From Ottelia alismoides (taxonomy: Eukaryota > Streptophyta > Magnoliopsida > Alismatales > Hydrocharitaceae), in contig JAZKJV010002613.1 of assembly GCA_037367405.1 (NCBI GenBank), positions 402,660 through 466,659 on the forward strand: a DNA stretch of 64,000 nucleotides, given 5' to 3'. How positions within the stretch are numbered: position 1 is the first letter of the stretch; every line of letters begins with the position of its first letter. A model generated the notes under the pieces. That model was not told where the DNA came from. It ran no database searches and saw only the letters and a list, made by a program, of their open reading frames with translations. Shown piece after piece: positions 47,221-59,400 of this stretch. Made by a program: the position numbers and the translations under genes.

Positions 47221-47796
47221 ATGTGAAATTTCTGGAGGACGACTTCCTTCAAGGTCAAGATAAAATTGAAGTAGAGGAACTCATTGAATCCCCTAAGGAT
47301 TCTGAGCTTCCTGAATCAGAAACTGAAGAGATAAATAAAGATGAAACACCCATACCTCTTCGAAGGAGTTCGAGTGTGATTGCACCACTTGAAAGGTATG
47401 GATTCCATGTGTCAGGTGAAACTGACAATGATCCTGCTTCATTTTATGAAGCACTCGCGGATCATGACATGGATAGATGGATGCTAGCAATGAAGTTAGA
47501 GATTGGCTCCATGCATAAGAATGGTGTATGAACTCTAGAGGATCCACTTGAAGGGGTAAAACCCATTGGATGTAAATGGATCTTCAAGAGAAGAAAGGGA
47601 CTTGATGGGAAAGTAGAGACTTTCAAGGCGTGGCTCATAGCCAAAGGCTACACACAAACAGAAGGTATCGACTACGATGAGACGTTCTCTCCAGTGGCTA
47701 TGCTTAAGTCCATGAGGACACTGCTAGATATAGCTGAATTTCTTGACTACGACAACTGGTAGATGGATGTCGAGACAACTTTCCTCAATGGATACC
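47221..47796 (+). pseudogene. Copia-3 reverse transcriptase, 5' half
   Basis: After an acidic linker (ESPKDSELPESETEEINKD) the RT fingers begin with VKPIGCKWIFKRRKG, KGYTQTEGIDYDETFSPVA and the degenerate AEFLDYDNW-stop-MDVETTFLNGY, where the copia norm is MDVKTAFLNGYL. The frame is cut at 47,796 by the Athila-like element. The other half resumes at 59,728 with LEEDIYIEQPQGF, so the join falls within the same helix of the RT. Confidence 0.88.
47792..47796. repeat. Target-site duplication ATACC of the nested Athila-like element
   Basis: ATACC at 47,792-47,796 and at 59,723-59,727, perfectly matched, on both sides of the element and within Copia-3 RT codons. Confidence 0.95.
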
Positions 47797-50700
47797 TGAA
47801 GAACCGCGAATTTACCCTCTTAATATGTCGAATTAACACTTTCGTTGCATTCAGATAAATTCACGATTGATCAAAAATTGTTATTTTAATTAATGTCAAA
47901 TTAAAGCGAGCGGTAGAAATTTTTTTACTTGGTAAGTTCCAAGGTCGAACTCAGGGAGGCAATTGTCTCCTTAGGTTGGTTTAAAGTTGATCAAGAAATT
48001 AGGTTTTCGGAGAGGATTTTTTTGGTATTTTTAAATGCAATAAATGAGGTAAATGCAATTTGGGCAAAGTTTAAGTGCTTAACTGCAAATTTCGATCAAA
48101 TGAAGTCCCAAAAATCCTCAAACTTGGCCAAAATGTCAAATATGATGAAATTAGACTACTGTGATTTTTTTGTTATTTTCGGATGAAAGATGAATTTTAT
48201 GTGAATAAATTAATGCAAACTATGAGATATTGACTAACTAATTATAATAAATATTAAATCTAGTTATTTTCATAAAATAAAACTATCTAAGATATGTCAT
48301 TAGGTGATCTATCTCAGAAAAGTCTTAAAGCCAAAAATGTTGGATTTAATACCTATTAAAAATTGATTAGTGAAATGCAAAAAATGATTTTTTTAAATAA
48401 AAATATAATGAAAATGTAAATTTTTTGCACAATGTTACTACTAATTAATTCTACGTTCCATGAATTTTTGGCAATTTTCGAAGCTAAAATGAATTTTATA
48501 TGAATTTCAAAGCTCGGAATGGGAAAAATATGCTAATTTTCACAAGGATATTAAAAATTAATTAACCACAGAGACTAAAAATAAAAAGCACATGCCACAT
48601 TGAAGATAATTAGCTGTAGAACAAAGTACTGATTTTTAAATAATAAAAAGATGATGCATGATTGTTTAAATAATTATGCAAGCATAAGGTTCTAAGTGCA
48701 ATTACAGAGAAAAGAAATAAAATAAGGAAATGCAAACAACACTTGTATGAAATTATTTATACCTTCGGGGGCATGCATGCAATTTCTCCAATTGGCATGT
48801 GCTAAGCACGTGCCCTCTGGTCGGCAGGTCTATTCTGGAAATCTGAATCTTCGGGAGGGCTTCTTTTAAATTTTTAACAAACGGTCACGTGCCTCGCACG
48901 TGACCCTTGTGCTCTGAGGGCTCTGGCGTAATTCGTATAACCTTGGGATTTGTGGTGCAAATAACCCACGGAGCAGTTGCTCCTCAAGTGAGGGGGGGTT
49001 TTGCCCTTTTCTTCTTCGTTGGATTCGACGGGAGGCGGTCCGCTGGAGTGCACGCGTGCCTGGAAGCAGTGTGCACGCGGGCCTGTGTGAGGTGGTCGGT
49101 CGTGGTCTTCGGCCAAGGCACGGAAGCTAGAGGTTGGCGGGCAGGGCCGCTGCTGATGCGGTGGTCCAGGCGGAGGGCAATGGGACTGTTGTCCAACCCT
49201 CACGCGGCGCATGACAATGGAAACCAAGGCGAGGGCAGTGATTGGTGTGCCCTTATGGCACTGCAGAGGAGTGAGCGGAGGGCCAACGGCCGGAGGCATC
49301 GGCTGCGGGGCCGGTGCAGGCAGAGCGGGGCTGATGGCGTGGAGACAGGAAAGCGCAATTGGTGGGGGTCCTTGTCGGCTATGGGGAGAGGCAAGCGTCG
49401 ATGGCGAGGGTGGTGGTGTGGAAGAGTGAAGCAGGTGCGTTGGCGAGGATGCGATCAGTGGGCAGGGGAAATAGGGTGAAACAGGGGAAATGTGGTAAAA
49501 CAAAGGAAATGAAAAAGAAAGAAGAAGAGGAAGGGGGTCGCCTGGGTTAGGAGGTGGAGGTGCCCTCCTCTGGTTCTTGCCTCAACCGTGTTGGCGAAAG
49601 CATGAGAAGCTAGTGAACGATCTTGCCTCCAAGCTTCGATGACGAAGCTTGGGTGCTGTCACCACCCAAGCCCTCAGCTCTCACTCTTTTGACTAAAAGA
49701 TGGTGGATCCCCTCATTGGAAGATGGGGGAAGGCTTTTATAGGGAGGTAGCCGGCGAGGGGATAAGGGGGAGGGAGACGGTTGTTGGAGGAGATAACGGA
49801 GGGTGGAGGGCTGACGGTTGCGGGTTGGTGGTGTGGCAGGTGGATGTGGGTCCTACGGGGTGGGGGGGGGGGTGTTGGCGGAGAAGACGGGAAGGGAGAG
49901 GGAAGGAATGCCTCACATGCGTGGCACGTGAGGTGATAGAAAAGATTTTTTTATAAATTAAATTTTTAAAATTTTTAATTTTTAGTTTTTTATTATCTTT
50001 TTTATTTTTATTTAATAAAAACAAATTAAAGGGGTGTAAAAATAACTGACACGTGGCAGGTCCAGGAGCTACCACGTGTCAGCTCTAGAAAAATCCGAAC
50101 TTAAATAGAAATATAAATAGAAAAGAAATAACAAATGACCTCGTATTGAAAAGTACTCAACACGAAAATTGCTCTTCTCGATGCGATCTACAACTTTCTT
50201 GAAAAAGTCAAGAGCAAAGGAGGTAATATGTGCAAAACGATATTTTTGGGGTACTTCCATATTTATATAATACCATGATTTTCAGGTTTTGTAATTTTGT
50301 TGTGATTTTAATGTAGAGAAAAATCGAGAAAAATAACTATAAAATGAAAGATAAGTATTTACACAATAATATTTTTTTTTGGATTTTTAGAAAATAAGAA
50401 AATAGGGAAGTAAAATAAAGAAGAAAAAGTGAGAAATTTGTGCAGACTTGCAATGGACACTCAAAGTTGGTCAGATACTTTGATTTCTGTCTCATTTTAA
50501 ATTTAAATTTTTGTGGATTTCATTAAAACTTTCATCAAAGAATATAAATTAAAAAGAAATAGGCAAAAAAGAGTTAATTATGTACATAAAACGATAGGTC
50601 AAAATGGGTAAAACACAAAACACGCAAAAGAGGCCCAAAACCCAACTTTCACATACGACCTCTGATTTTTATGAAATTAGTCTTGTTTTGAAGGTCTTTA

Positions 50701-51092
50701 AATATGTATTACTTTAAAAGTGAGTAGACACAAATCAAACATTGTATGAGGAAGATATGAGCATTTTAGTCTGTCTGGTCTGAAAATGGAGTTTTATCTC
50801 ACAGGCTAATTATAGTTAGTATTTTTTGTATTTTTCCGTTAATCTTGTTAGTAATATGTACACAATGGAGTTAATTTGAGGTGATTTGGAGTTAGCATGA
50901 TTTAGTTAAAAATGCATGAAGTTAGGTGCAAATGTGAAGATGATTATGAATGCAATTATGAGCGTTAAAATGCAAATATTTTTTTTACATGCATGAATGG
51001 TAAAAATGCAGAATAGATGATGAAATGCATCTAATTACTTAGGAACAAAGCTCTATTTTCATCTTTTAGTATGATGAATCGTGGATTCATCA
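47797..51092 (-). repeat. 3' LTR of the nested Athila-like element
   Basis: Bounded by TGAAGAACC (47,797) and GATTCATCA (51,092). The element-sense start is the palindrome TGATGAAT-CCACG-ATTCATCA. The GC-rich transcribed part is about 48,870-49,740, with TATAAAAG at 49,734-49,741. Shared blocks are at about 47,930-47,960 and 50,170-50,245. The 209-codon minus frame (48,874-49,503) is not conserved as one frame in the partner LTR. Confidence 0.92.
49734..49741 (-). promoter_or_regulatory. TATA box, 3' LTR of nested Athila-like element
   Basis: The complement reads TATAAAAG directly upstream of the GC-rich transcribed part. The partner LTR has TATAAAAC at 58,384-58,391. Confidence 0.65.
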
Positions 51093-51105
51093 ACCCCTTA
51101 TGCTT
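51093..51105 (-). other. Polypurine tract of nested Athila-like element
   Basis: The complement reads TTAAGCATAAGGGGT directly before the LTR start TGATGAATCC. CTCGGGGACGAGC lies just upstream in element orientation, the same arrangement as beside 17,469. Confidence 0.75.
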
Positions 51106-53683
51106 AAACCTTGCTCGTCCCCGAGCAACTGAAATGCAATGCAAAAGTGAAATGATTTTGGGTTCCACCCCAAAGTCATGAACAAAAGGTGAAAATGGAG
51201 CTAGACCTGACCTTTGGATTAATAGAGTGGTGGAACGTCTGTGAGACCTAGGGTTTTAAAATCAACAGCCCTCAAGTTCTACATATTATTGTAACAGATT
51301 CGACTCAGAAGTCATCTTAGATCAATCCTTCTCCCAAATCATATCCCATGAACATTGAACAACTGTCTCATGTATGTGAAGGGTTTTAGCTCTCCCCATC
51401 AAGAATGTTGGACTACCATGCAAACACCCTCCCAGTAACTCGTCCTCGGGGAGTCAGGTATTTTCTTCAAAGGTATGTCGCGTTGTATTCACAATCGAAA
51501 GGGGGAGAAGTTAGAAGAAAGAGAACAGAATTGGAGGGTGACAAGTGTAGTCACCTCTCCTTGTGAAGCCGGCCAGTTTAGCCAAGTCTCCACTAAGATC
51601 TATAGGTTTTCTTGAAGCTTGGACCTTTTTGGTCAGATATTTATTTGGTGATTTGGCTTCTTTTTGGTCTGGATTTTTATGACTTTGCATGGATCTTTTT
51701 GTGCACCTATAGATATAGAATCTTTTTCTCCGTACATGTTTTGGGGTCTTAGAAAAAATTGTGCCCATCCATCTATCCCTTTTCTGAAGCTTTATTTCAA
51801 CCCATACTCTGGTCTTTAGATGTCCACTCTACCAGAAAAGAGACTCACACGGTCTTCCAACATGCCGTCTGAGTTGAGCTAAGTGCATAGTATGAGAGAA
51901 CAGGTTTATTCCTTACTCAAAAGCTATACCCAGAATTAGGAGACCAGGTTAGACACTAAGAGTTAAAGGTTGTACATTGTCATGCGGAACTTGAAGAATT
52001 AAGTCAAAAGATCTGAGGCTTCTAAAATCATATTTTTCCGTGAAGTTCCTCTAGAAATTAGGTAGATTAAGGCCAAGTCAAGACCACTCTCCACTTCTAC
52101 TCACAACTCGATTCAGATTCCAATAACTTTCCACTTTGCATATGCTAGATATGCAAAATGAAATGCAGATGCATATGAGGTGCAAAATGAGATGCAAGGT
52201 TTTTTTTAATGCAAGACTGACATGCAAGAAAAAAATTCATTTTTTTTATTTTCTGAATTTTTATGTTTTGTTTTGCCCTTTTTTACTTTTACCCATCTCA
52301 AAATAAATATATACAAAAATACGTAAAAGTACGAGTTATGGGTAAAGTATATATGTAATATATACAAGCCCCCATATACTTAGCGTGTGTTATGTCCTCA
52401 GAGCACAATAAGCGACAAGAAGACATATCTCGTGCTTAGCATAGAGAGAAAAAAATAGAAAAAGAAGTCAACCGTCCCCCATACTTAGGCTATGGACAAC
52501 CTAAGTATAGAAGAAGAAGAAGAAGAAGAAGAAATGGAGAGGTAGAGGTCAAGAGGAGAAAGGAATATATAGATAGGCTTAGCATCGGTCACCCCTATAC
52601 TTAGGCTTTGCTCAACCTATGTATAGAGCAAGAGTAGGTGTGAGAATCGATGAGATCTGGAGAATATACAGATCAAATGAGGAGTAGAATCATGAATAAA
52701 TACAGATGGCATCGGTCCCCCTATAGTTAGGCCTTGGCCTAAGTCTAAGAAGAAAATATACAAGGAAACCAATGGGGGCGAGGAAAAAGTTGGTCGATGA
52801 TCAAGGCGGTTTACGGCCGATCTTTTTCATCAAATGTGGTGGAAGAGAATATTGATTGGAAGAAGAGGAATCAGTAAAATCCTAGCCACCGTCGGAGCTA
52901 TCATTTGGATAATAATCAAAGGTCACTTCATTCCAACTATTTTTATTTTTGAGCTTTTTTCTCAGAGCTCGCTCAGTTTTCTGGTCAATCTTTTCTTCCT
53001 CTGATTATTCGGATGAACAAGTATCAGTCTAGCCATAACGTATTGTTCTCGTGTATTGAATGGGACCAGGGGAGTCGGCCTTAGATGAATAATAGGGAGA
53101 GATCGGGAAAGTCCAACGTGGGTCGATATATGACTTGTTGTTCTGATCAGTGTGTAGATTCTCCGAACTGAGCTCTCTCATACTGCTCTTTTCCTTCGAA
53201 CTTGATGAGTAATCCTCAGGAGATGCTTTATCTGAAATATTGAAAGTGACATTTTTAGTTGGTTCAGGAGGTTTTGTTTGTGAGGTCCTGCCCGTGAGTT
53301 CCCTATCAGATGAGTCTCCATAAAATAGTAATATTCTTGTAAGGTCAGTACACGTCCTGTGTATTTACTCTCTGTTTGCTTTGCATGTGTGGACTCAGGG
53401 AGATCTGATATAGCCTTGTCCAGTTGTGGTGAATTGGGTGTGTCACGTTTGATATTCCCCACCTTCGTAGTCTCGTCAGCCGTTTTATAAGATGTCTCTC
53501 CTTCGTTTGAGTCTGTGATAAGTGGAGAGGTCTGAACATATGAGGACTCTTCTATATCATGACTGACGGTTTCCTGTTTGGTTGTCTCAGGGTTATGTGT
53601 GTCCTCGATAACTTGATCAATTAGGTTTAGGTTCGAGAATATGATGTCTTGAGTCTCGCAATTAATAGTCGCACTAGCAGAAG
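51106..53683 (-). other. Non-coding part of nested Athila-like element downstream of protease
   Basis: No RT, RNase H or integrase motif in any minus-strand frame; the small frames at 51,511-51,768 and 53,178-53,539 are unrecognised. A (GAA)n run is at about 52,505-52,532, and the four polypurine-like units are at 52,368-52,749. Around them, 52,325-52,445 matches 19,190-19,310. Confidence 0.7.
52368..52749 (-). repeat. Four internal polypurine-tract-like hairpin units
   Basis: Cores at about 52,368-52,384, 52,474-52,490, 52,590-52,606 and 52,715-52,732 (spacing about 106, 116 and 125 bp). On the complement they read CTAAGTATAGGGG, CTAAGTATGGGGG or close variants. The last three are each followed within about 10 bp by an opposite-sense CCTAAGTATAG, CCTATGTATAG or CCTAAGTCTAAG that can pair with the core. 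Confidence 0.82.
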
Positions 53684-54183
53684 TTAGAACGGCTTTCCCA
53701 AAATAATGGGAGACTCAGAAAAATCTCCTCGGTGTTCCATGTCCAGGACAATGAAGTCCACTCTATGTGCGACACCTTGGAAATTAATGGCGACGGAAAT
53801 GATTCCTCTTGGTATTTTTGTGGATCGATATGGGAACTGAACGATCACTCGAGTCTTTATGACAGGTCCAAGTTTGAGTCTGTCAAACATGGACATCGGG
53901 AGGATATTCAGTGTAGAATCATCGTCAATCCGAACATTATTAATTTTGTATTCTCAATTTCACAGGTTTCACTGGTCAACTGTTTAACTTTTCGGATCTT
54001 GTTTGTCTGGATCAGCACTATTGAACTGGCCATAGTGATCAAATGATATTCTGTTCGAGATCTTTTCTTTCCGGTCTTCTTAGGTGATAATCTACTCTTG
54101 AAAAATCTCTCAAGATGGGGTACATACTCTATGGCCTTGATTGATGGAAGTTCTAAGATCAAACTTTTGTAAAATGCTTCCAT
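53684..54183 (-). pseudogene. Athila-type protease with preceding Gag-Pol segment, damaged
   Basis: One minus-strand frame (about 53,684-53,950) reads DDDSTLNILPMSMFDRLKLG, the equivalent of the protease active site followed by the flap. It continues with FPYRSTKIPRGIISVAI, VDFIVLDMEHRG and PIILGKPF, matching the left element's protease. The Gly of the D-x-G motif is Asp, so catalysis should be lost. A second frame (53,908-54,183) holds the segment just upstream in Athila polyproteins (EAFYKSLILELPSIKAIEYVPHLERFFKSRLSPKK), with a frameshift between the two. It would have cut Gag-Pol. Confidence 0.8.
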
Positions 54184-55010
54184 ATTGATGTTGTATGATT
54201 TTTTTGAATTTTTTGAATTTTAATTTTTTTTAGAATTTTCACAAAAGTCAGTAGGAGGATCATTGGTCTGTGGTGTTTGTATGTGGGACTCAAACACTTG
54301 ATGAGTCTCGGGTTCGCTCTGTGATTGTCTTAATTCCTCTTGGTTGATGATCATGTCTTTTACTATTTGGATGACATTATCAAATAATTCAGTCATAACC
54401 TCGGTCATCTTATTAATCCGAGCTATGTCATCCATTATCGTCTCATGACTTGAATTTGAGTGACTATGCTCGGTATGTCGCGACATTGTCATTTTCTCTT
54501 GAACTGAGATATTGTCAGCTTATGTAATTATGGTTTGGTCATGAGTCCCATTTCCTTGACTTTGGGTGTCATCTTTGTGGTCAAAGGAAAAGTGGTCATA
54601 CTCGGATTGTGGATCATCCGAGTAGAGGATGGTTCAAATAGTGAATTTTCATATGTAACCAGGGATCGTGTTCCTCTATCAAAGTCAGTTACGGTAATAT
54701 TTATCCTCAAGTCCGCTCTCTCCAATGTGTCTTCATAGAAAATAATCGGTTCTATGAACGGTTTGTATCTTGAAGTTTCAACCAAGGGTGGGTGGGTGGG
54801 TGAAGAGAATGGTGGCTGGGGAGAAACTACCTGAAAGAGAGGGTTCCTCTGAAAAGAAGGTGGATACGAAGATTGGGAATTTGTCATGTGAGTGCGACCC
54901 ATGGAATCTAGGTATGAATGCCAAAATTCCGACATCTTTGAATGGAATGGAGAAAAGATTTGCGAAACCACGATCTGTGTGTGCAAGTGCATTGTCACAC
55001 AATTCAATAC
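54184..55010 (-). pseudogene. Degenerate Gag-derived region
   Basis: Minus-strand frames at 54,220-54,492 (HSHSNSSHETIMDDIARINKMTEVMTELFDN) and 54,528-55,007 (Ser/Pro-rich). The first resembles the coiled-coil segment between Gag and protease of the left element (DDIARLLTNQQATFRREMDEF). The capsid fold itself is not seen, so most of gag has been lost. Confidence 0.5.
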
Positions 55011-56430
55011 ACAATTGCAAACTATGATTTCACCAACTCACACAGTGAAGGATCCGAAGCTGGGCCGGATTAATCTTGTTGGTTTTAAATATGATTTTCA
55101 AGCAGAGTTAACAAGGATTACTTGATGGCCTATAGGGGAGTCGGCTTAATGCCGGTTGCTTCTCCCCTGTTTAACCTGTCGTCGAATATACCAACGCCCT
55201 TCCTCTCTTCGATCCTATCACTAGCTTACTCGGTTAATACCGATAAAGTTCAGGGCCATCCCCTATTTACCTACTGAAGTAGGCGGAGGCTGACAAGTCT
55301 TGTCACTTTGCCCCGGAGGGTTACTTAGCAACTTGTCGTGTCGCATCGCTGGTTCACCCCTATCTACATGCCAAGGCAAGCGGAGGCTACTTGGTGCTGG
55401 CTAGTTGAACTTCGAATACTTCAGCCAGTGATATTTGCGAAGAGCGGGGTACATTGATATGGAAGGCGAGGAATTGGGCTCTATCTTAGTTTGTACACAC
55501 ACTCTTTGTACTCAGCCTGAAATCAAACAATGACGGGGTTGCTCTCCTGAAAATAATGATTTTCAATTTTATCCAATTTTTATTAGTCAATAATGTTAGC
55601 AGTCCCCTAGTTTTAATTTGGTTATCACTTAATTTGAGTGGGGGACAATGCATGTCTACACGGGGATTCCAATTTCCTTTATTCCTATGTGAGTGAAAAC
55701 CAACGGATAATTGAAAAAGTCGTGCAGCAGGAAACACGATGAGGAATGTTGAGTTCGAAATACTTATAGTGCTTCCTTGCAATCTTCGTGCAATATGCGA
55801 GGCAGAATTGAAATTTCCCTAGAAAAATAAATCTAATGCATGCACGGGAAATCACATCTAGAACAGAAATTTCTATTAGTGAGTGATAGAACAATTTAAT
55901 TTGGCTAAATGAGAGACGATCTAGTGTGTATAATTTAGTGAAAGTGTGGTCCTAGTCCTACGAGCACAATTAAAAATCATAATAGCTCTAATAGTTGTAT
56001 GTGCAGTCCTAGAACTACGAATCACTCAAGTCGGTCCCCACCCTCACCAGAGAGTGAAATAGGCCGACACACCACAGAAAAATGTCCAGTCCTTTTTACA
56101 CATGTGAGAAATCGATCGGGAATTGCTGGAAATTAACAGTTAATTAAAAAAATTATCCCTCTTCAAAAATTAAATTATTTAGGCAGTCGATCGCTTCTAG
56201 TTGCATCGACTTCCAAAAAAGCCGCCCCGAGTTCACCGGGTACCTCACATGAAAAATAGAAGATCGGATATTAGAGAGAGTTCACAGAAAAATATACAAA
56301 AATAAAAGAAATTAAAATACTGAAAAGAAAATGAAAATGGAAAAATAACTACAAGAATACCGGGGATCAGACTACCATGGGATAGAAAACCTCAAAACTT
56401 TATTTTCTTAAAAACAACCTAAGCCGTGCC
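55011..56430 (-). other. 5' leader of nested Athila-like element
   Basis: Non-coding. It contains the conserved leader block at about 55,520-55,632 (AACAATGACGGGGTTGCTCTCC on the plus strand, then AATGTTAGCAGTCCC) and a Gly/Ala-codon-like stretch near 56,215-56,240 (AAGCCGCCCCGAGTTC) that recurs near 5,878-5,895. Confidence 0.65.
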
Positions 56431-56448
56431 TCCCCAGCAACGACACCA
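56431..56448 (-). other. Primer-binding site for tRNA-Asp, nested element
   Basis: The plus strand reads TCCCCAGCAACGACACCA. Three G-to-A differences separate it from the ideal complement. It lies 2 bases from the LTR start TGAAGAAC at 56,451. Confidence 0.88.
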
Positions 56449-56450
56449 TT

Positions 56451-59400
56451 TGAAGAACTACAAAATTACCCTCTTAATATGTCGAATTTACGCTTTCACT
56501 GCAGTCGGATAAATTCACAATTGATCAAAAATCGCTATTTTAATTAATGTAAAATTAAAGCGAGCGGACGAATTTTTTTAATTGGTAAGTCCCAAGGTTG
56601 AACTGAGGGAGGCAACTGTCTCCTTAGGCTGGTTTAAAGTCGATCAGAAAATTGGGTTTTCAGAGAGGAATTTTTTTTTGGTATTTTAAAATGCAATAAA
56701 TGAGGTAAATGCAATTTGGGCAAAGTTTAAGTGTTTAATTGCAAATTTCGATTAAATTAAGTCCCCAAAATCCTCAAACTTGGTCAAAATGTCAAATATG
56801 ATGAAATTAGACTATTGTGATTTTTTTGTAATTTCCAAATGCAAGATGAATTTTCTGTGAATAAAATAATGCAAACAATAAGATTTTCACTAATTAATTA
56901 TAATAAATATTAAATCTAGTTATTTTCAGGAAATAAAATTATCTAAGATATGTCACTAGGTGATCTATCTCAGAAAACTCCTAAACCCTAAAAATGTTGG
57001 ATTTAATACCTACTAAAATTTATTAGTGAAATGCACAAAATGATTTTTTTAAAGATAATATGCATGCAATGCATTTTTTGGCATAATGTTACTACCAATT
57101 AATTCTACATTTGATTTTTTTGACAATTTTTGGAGCTATAGTGAATTTTATATGTATTTCTAAGCTCGAAATGGGAAAATATGCTAATTCTCACATAAAT
57201 ATTAATAATTAATTAACCACAGAGACTAAAAATAAAATGCACATGCCATATTGAAGAGAATTAGCTGTAGAACAAATTGCTAATTTTTAAATAATAAAAA
57301 GATGATGCATGATTGTTCAAATAATTATGCAAACATAGGGTTCTAAGTGCAATTACAGAGAAAAGAAATGAATTAAGGAAATGCAAACAGGACTTGTATG
57401 TTAATATTTATACCTCTAGGGCATGCATGTAATTTCTCCAATTAGCATGTGCTAAGCACGTGCCCTCTGGTCGGTGGGTCTCTTCTGGAAATCTGAATCT
57501 TCGGCAGGGCTTCTTTTAAATTTTTACCAAACGGTCGTGTGACTAGCATATGACCCTTGTGCTCTGAGTCCTCTGGCGCAATTCGTAGAACCTTCGGATT
57601 TGTGGCGCAAATAACCAACAGAGTAGCTGCTACTCACGTGAGGGGGCTTTGCCTTTTCTTCTTCGTTGGATCCGACGGGAGGCGGTCCACTGGAATCCAC
57701 GTGTGCCCGATGACGGTGTGCACGTGGGCTTGCACGAGGTGGTCGGTGGCGGACTTCGGCTGAGGCGCAGAAGCTGGAGTGAGCTGGCAGGGCCGTTGCT
57801 GCTGCGGCGGTCCAGGCCGAGGGCGATGGGGTTGTTATCCAACCCTCGTGTGGTGACTCACGGTAATGGAAATTGAGGTGAGGGTAGCAACTAGTGTGCC
57901 CTGATGGCACCACGGAGGAGTGGGCAGAGGGTCGATGGCCGGAGGCGTCGGCTGCGTGGCTGGCGCAGGCAGAGTGGGGCTGATGGCGTGGAGGCAGGGG
58001 AGCGCAGCTGGCGGGGGTCCTTCTAGGTAATGGGGAGCGGCAAGCATCGATGGTGAAGATGGTGGTGTGGAAGAGTGAAGTAGGTGCCTACACGAGGGTG
58101 CAGTCAGGGGGATAGAGGAAATAGGGTGAAACAGGGGAAATGTGATAAAACAGAGGAAATGAAAAAGAAAGAAGAAGAGGAAGGGGGTCATTTGGGGAGG
58201 TGGAGGTGCCCTCCTCTGGTTCTCACCTCAACCATGCTAGAGAAAGCATAAGAACCTGGTGAACGATCTCTCCTTCGAGGAGCTTTGCCGGCGATGCTTG
58301 GGTGTTGTCACCACCCAAGCCCTCATCTCTCACTCTTTCGACTAGAAGATGGCGAATCCCCTCATAGGGAGATGGGGGAAGGGTTTTATAGGGAGTCAGC
58401 CGACGAGGGGATAAGTGGGAGGGATACGATCGTTGGAGGAGATAACAGAGGGCAGAGGGCCGACGGTTGCGGGTTGGTGGTGTGGCAGGTGGATGCGGAA
58501 CCTGCGATGGGATTAGTGGAGAAGACGAGAAGATAGAGGGAAGGAATGCCTCACAAGCGTGACACATGATATGATAGAAAAGATTTTTTTAATTAACTTT
58601 TTAATTTTTTCAATTTTTAGTTTTTTTATTATTTTGTTATTTTATTTAATAAAAATGGAATAATGGGGTGTAAAATAGCTGACATGTGGTAAGTTTAGGA
58701 GCTACCACGTGTCAGCTCCAGAAAAATCCAGACTTAAATAGAAAGATAAATGGAAAAGAAATAACAAATGACCTTGGATTGAAAAGTGCTCAACAAAAAA
58801 ATTGTGCTTCGCGATGAGATCTACAACTTTCATTAAGAGGCCATGAGCAAAGAGGTCATCTGTGCAAAACGATATTTTTGGGGAACTTCTATGTATATAG
58901 AATACCTTGATTTTTGGGTTCTATAATTTTTTGATTTTTAATGAAGATAAAAATAGAGAAAAATAACTATAAAATCAAAGATAAATATTTACATAATAAT
59001 CTAATTTTTTGGATTTTTATAAAATAAGAAAATAGGGATGTAATATAAAGAAGAAAAAGGTGTGAAATTTGTGGATGACTTGCAAAGGACACTCAGAGTT
59101 GGTCAGATTCTTTGATTTTTGTCTCATTTTGAATTTAGATTTTCGTGGATTTTATTAAAACTTTCATAAAATAATATAAAGGAAAAATAAATAAGCGAAA
59201 AAGAGTTAACTACATACATAAAACAATAGGTCAAAAAATGGGTAAAACACAAAATGCGCAAAAGAGGCCCAAAACCCAACTTTCACATAAAAGCTCCAAT
59301 TTTTATGAAATTACTCTTGTTTTGAAGGTCTTTGAATATGTATTACTTTAAAAGTACCCAAATCGGACATTGTATGAGAAAGATATGAGCATTTTAGTCT

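Noticed and set aside
48874..49503. 209-codon minus-strand and 190-codon plus-strand open frames
   Set aside because: Both lie in the GC-rich LTR region and are broken in the partner LTR at 57,524-58,191, so no selection for protein is evident.
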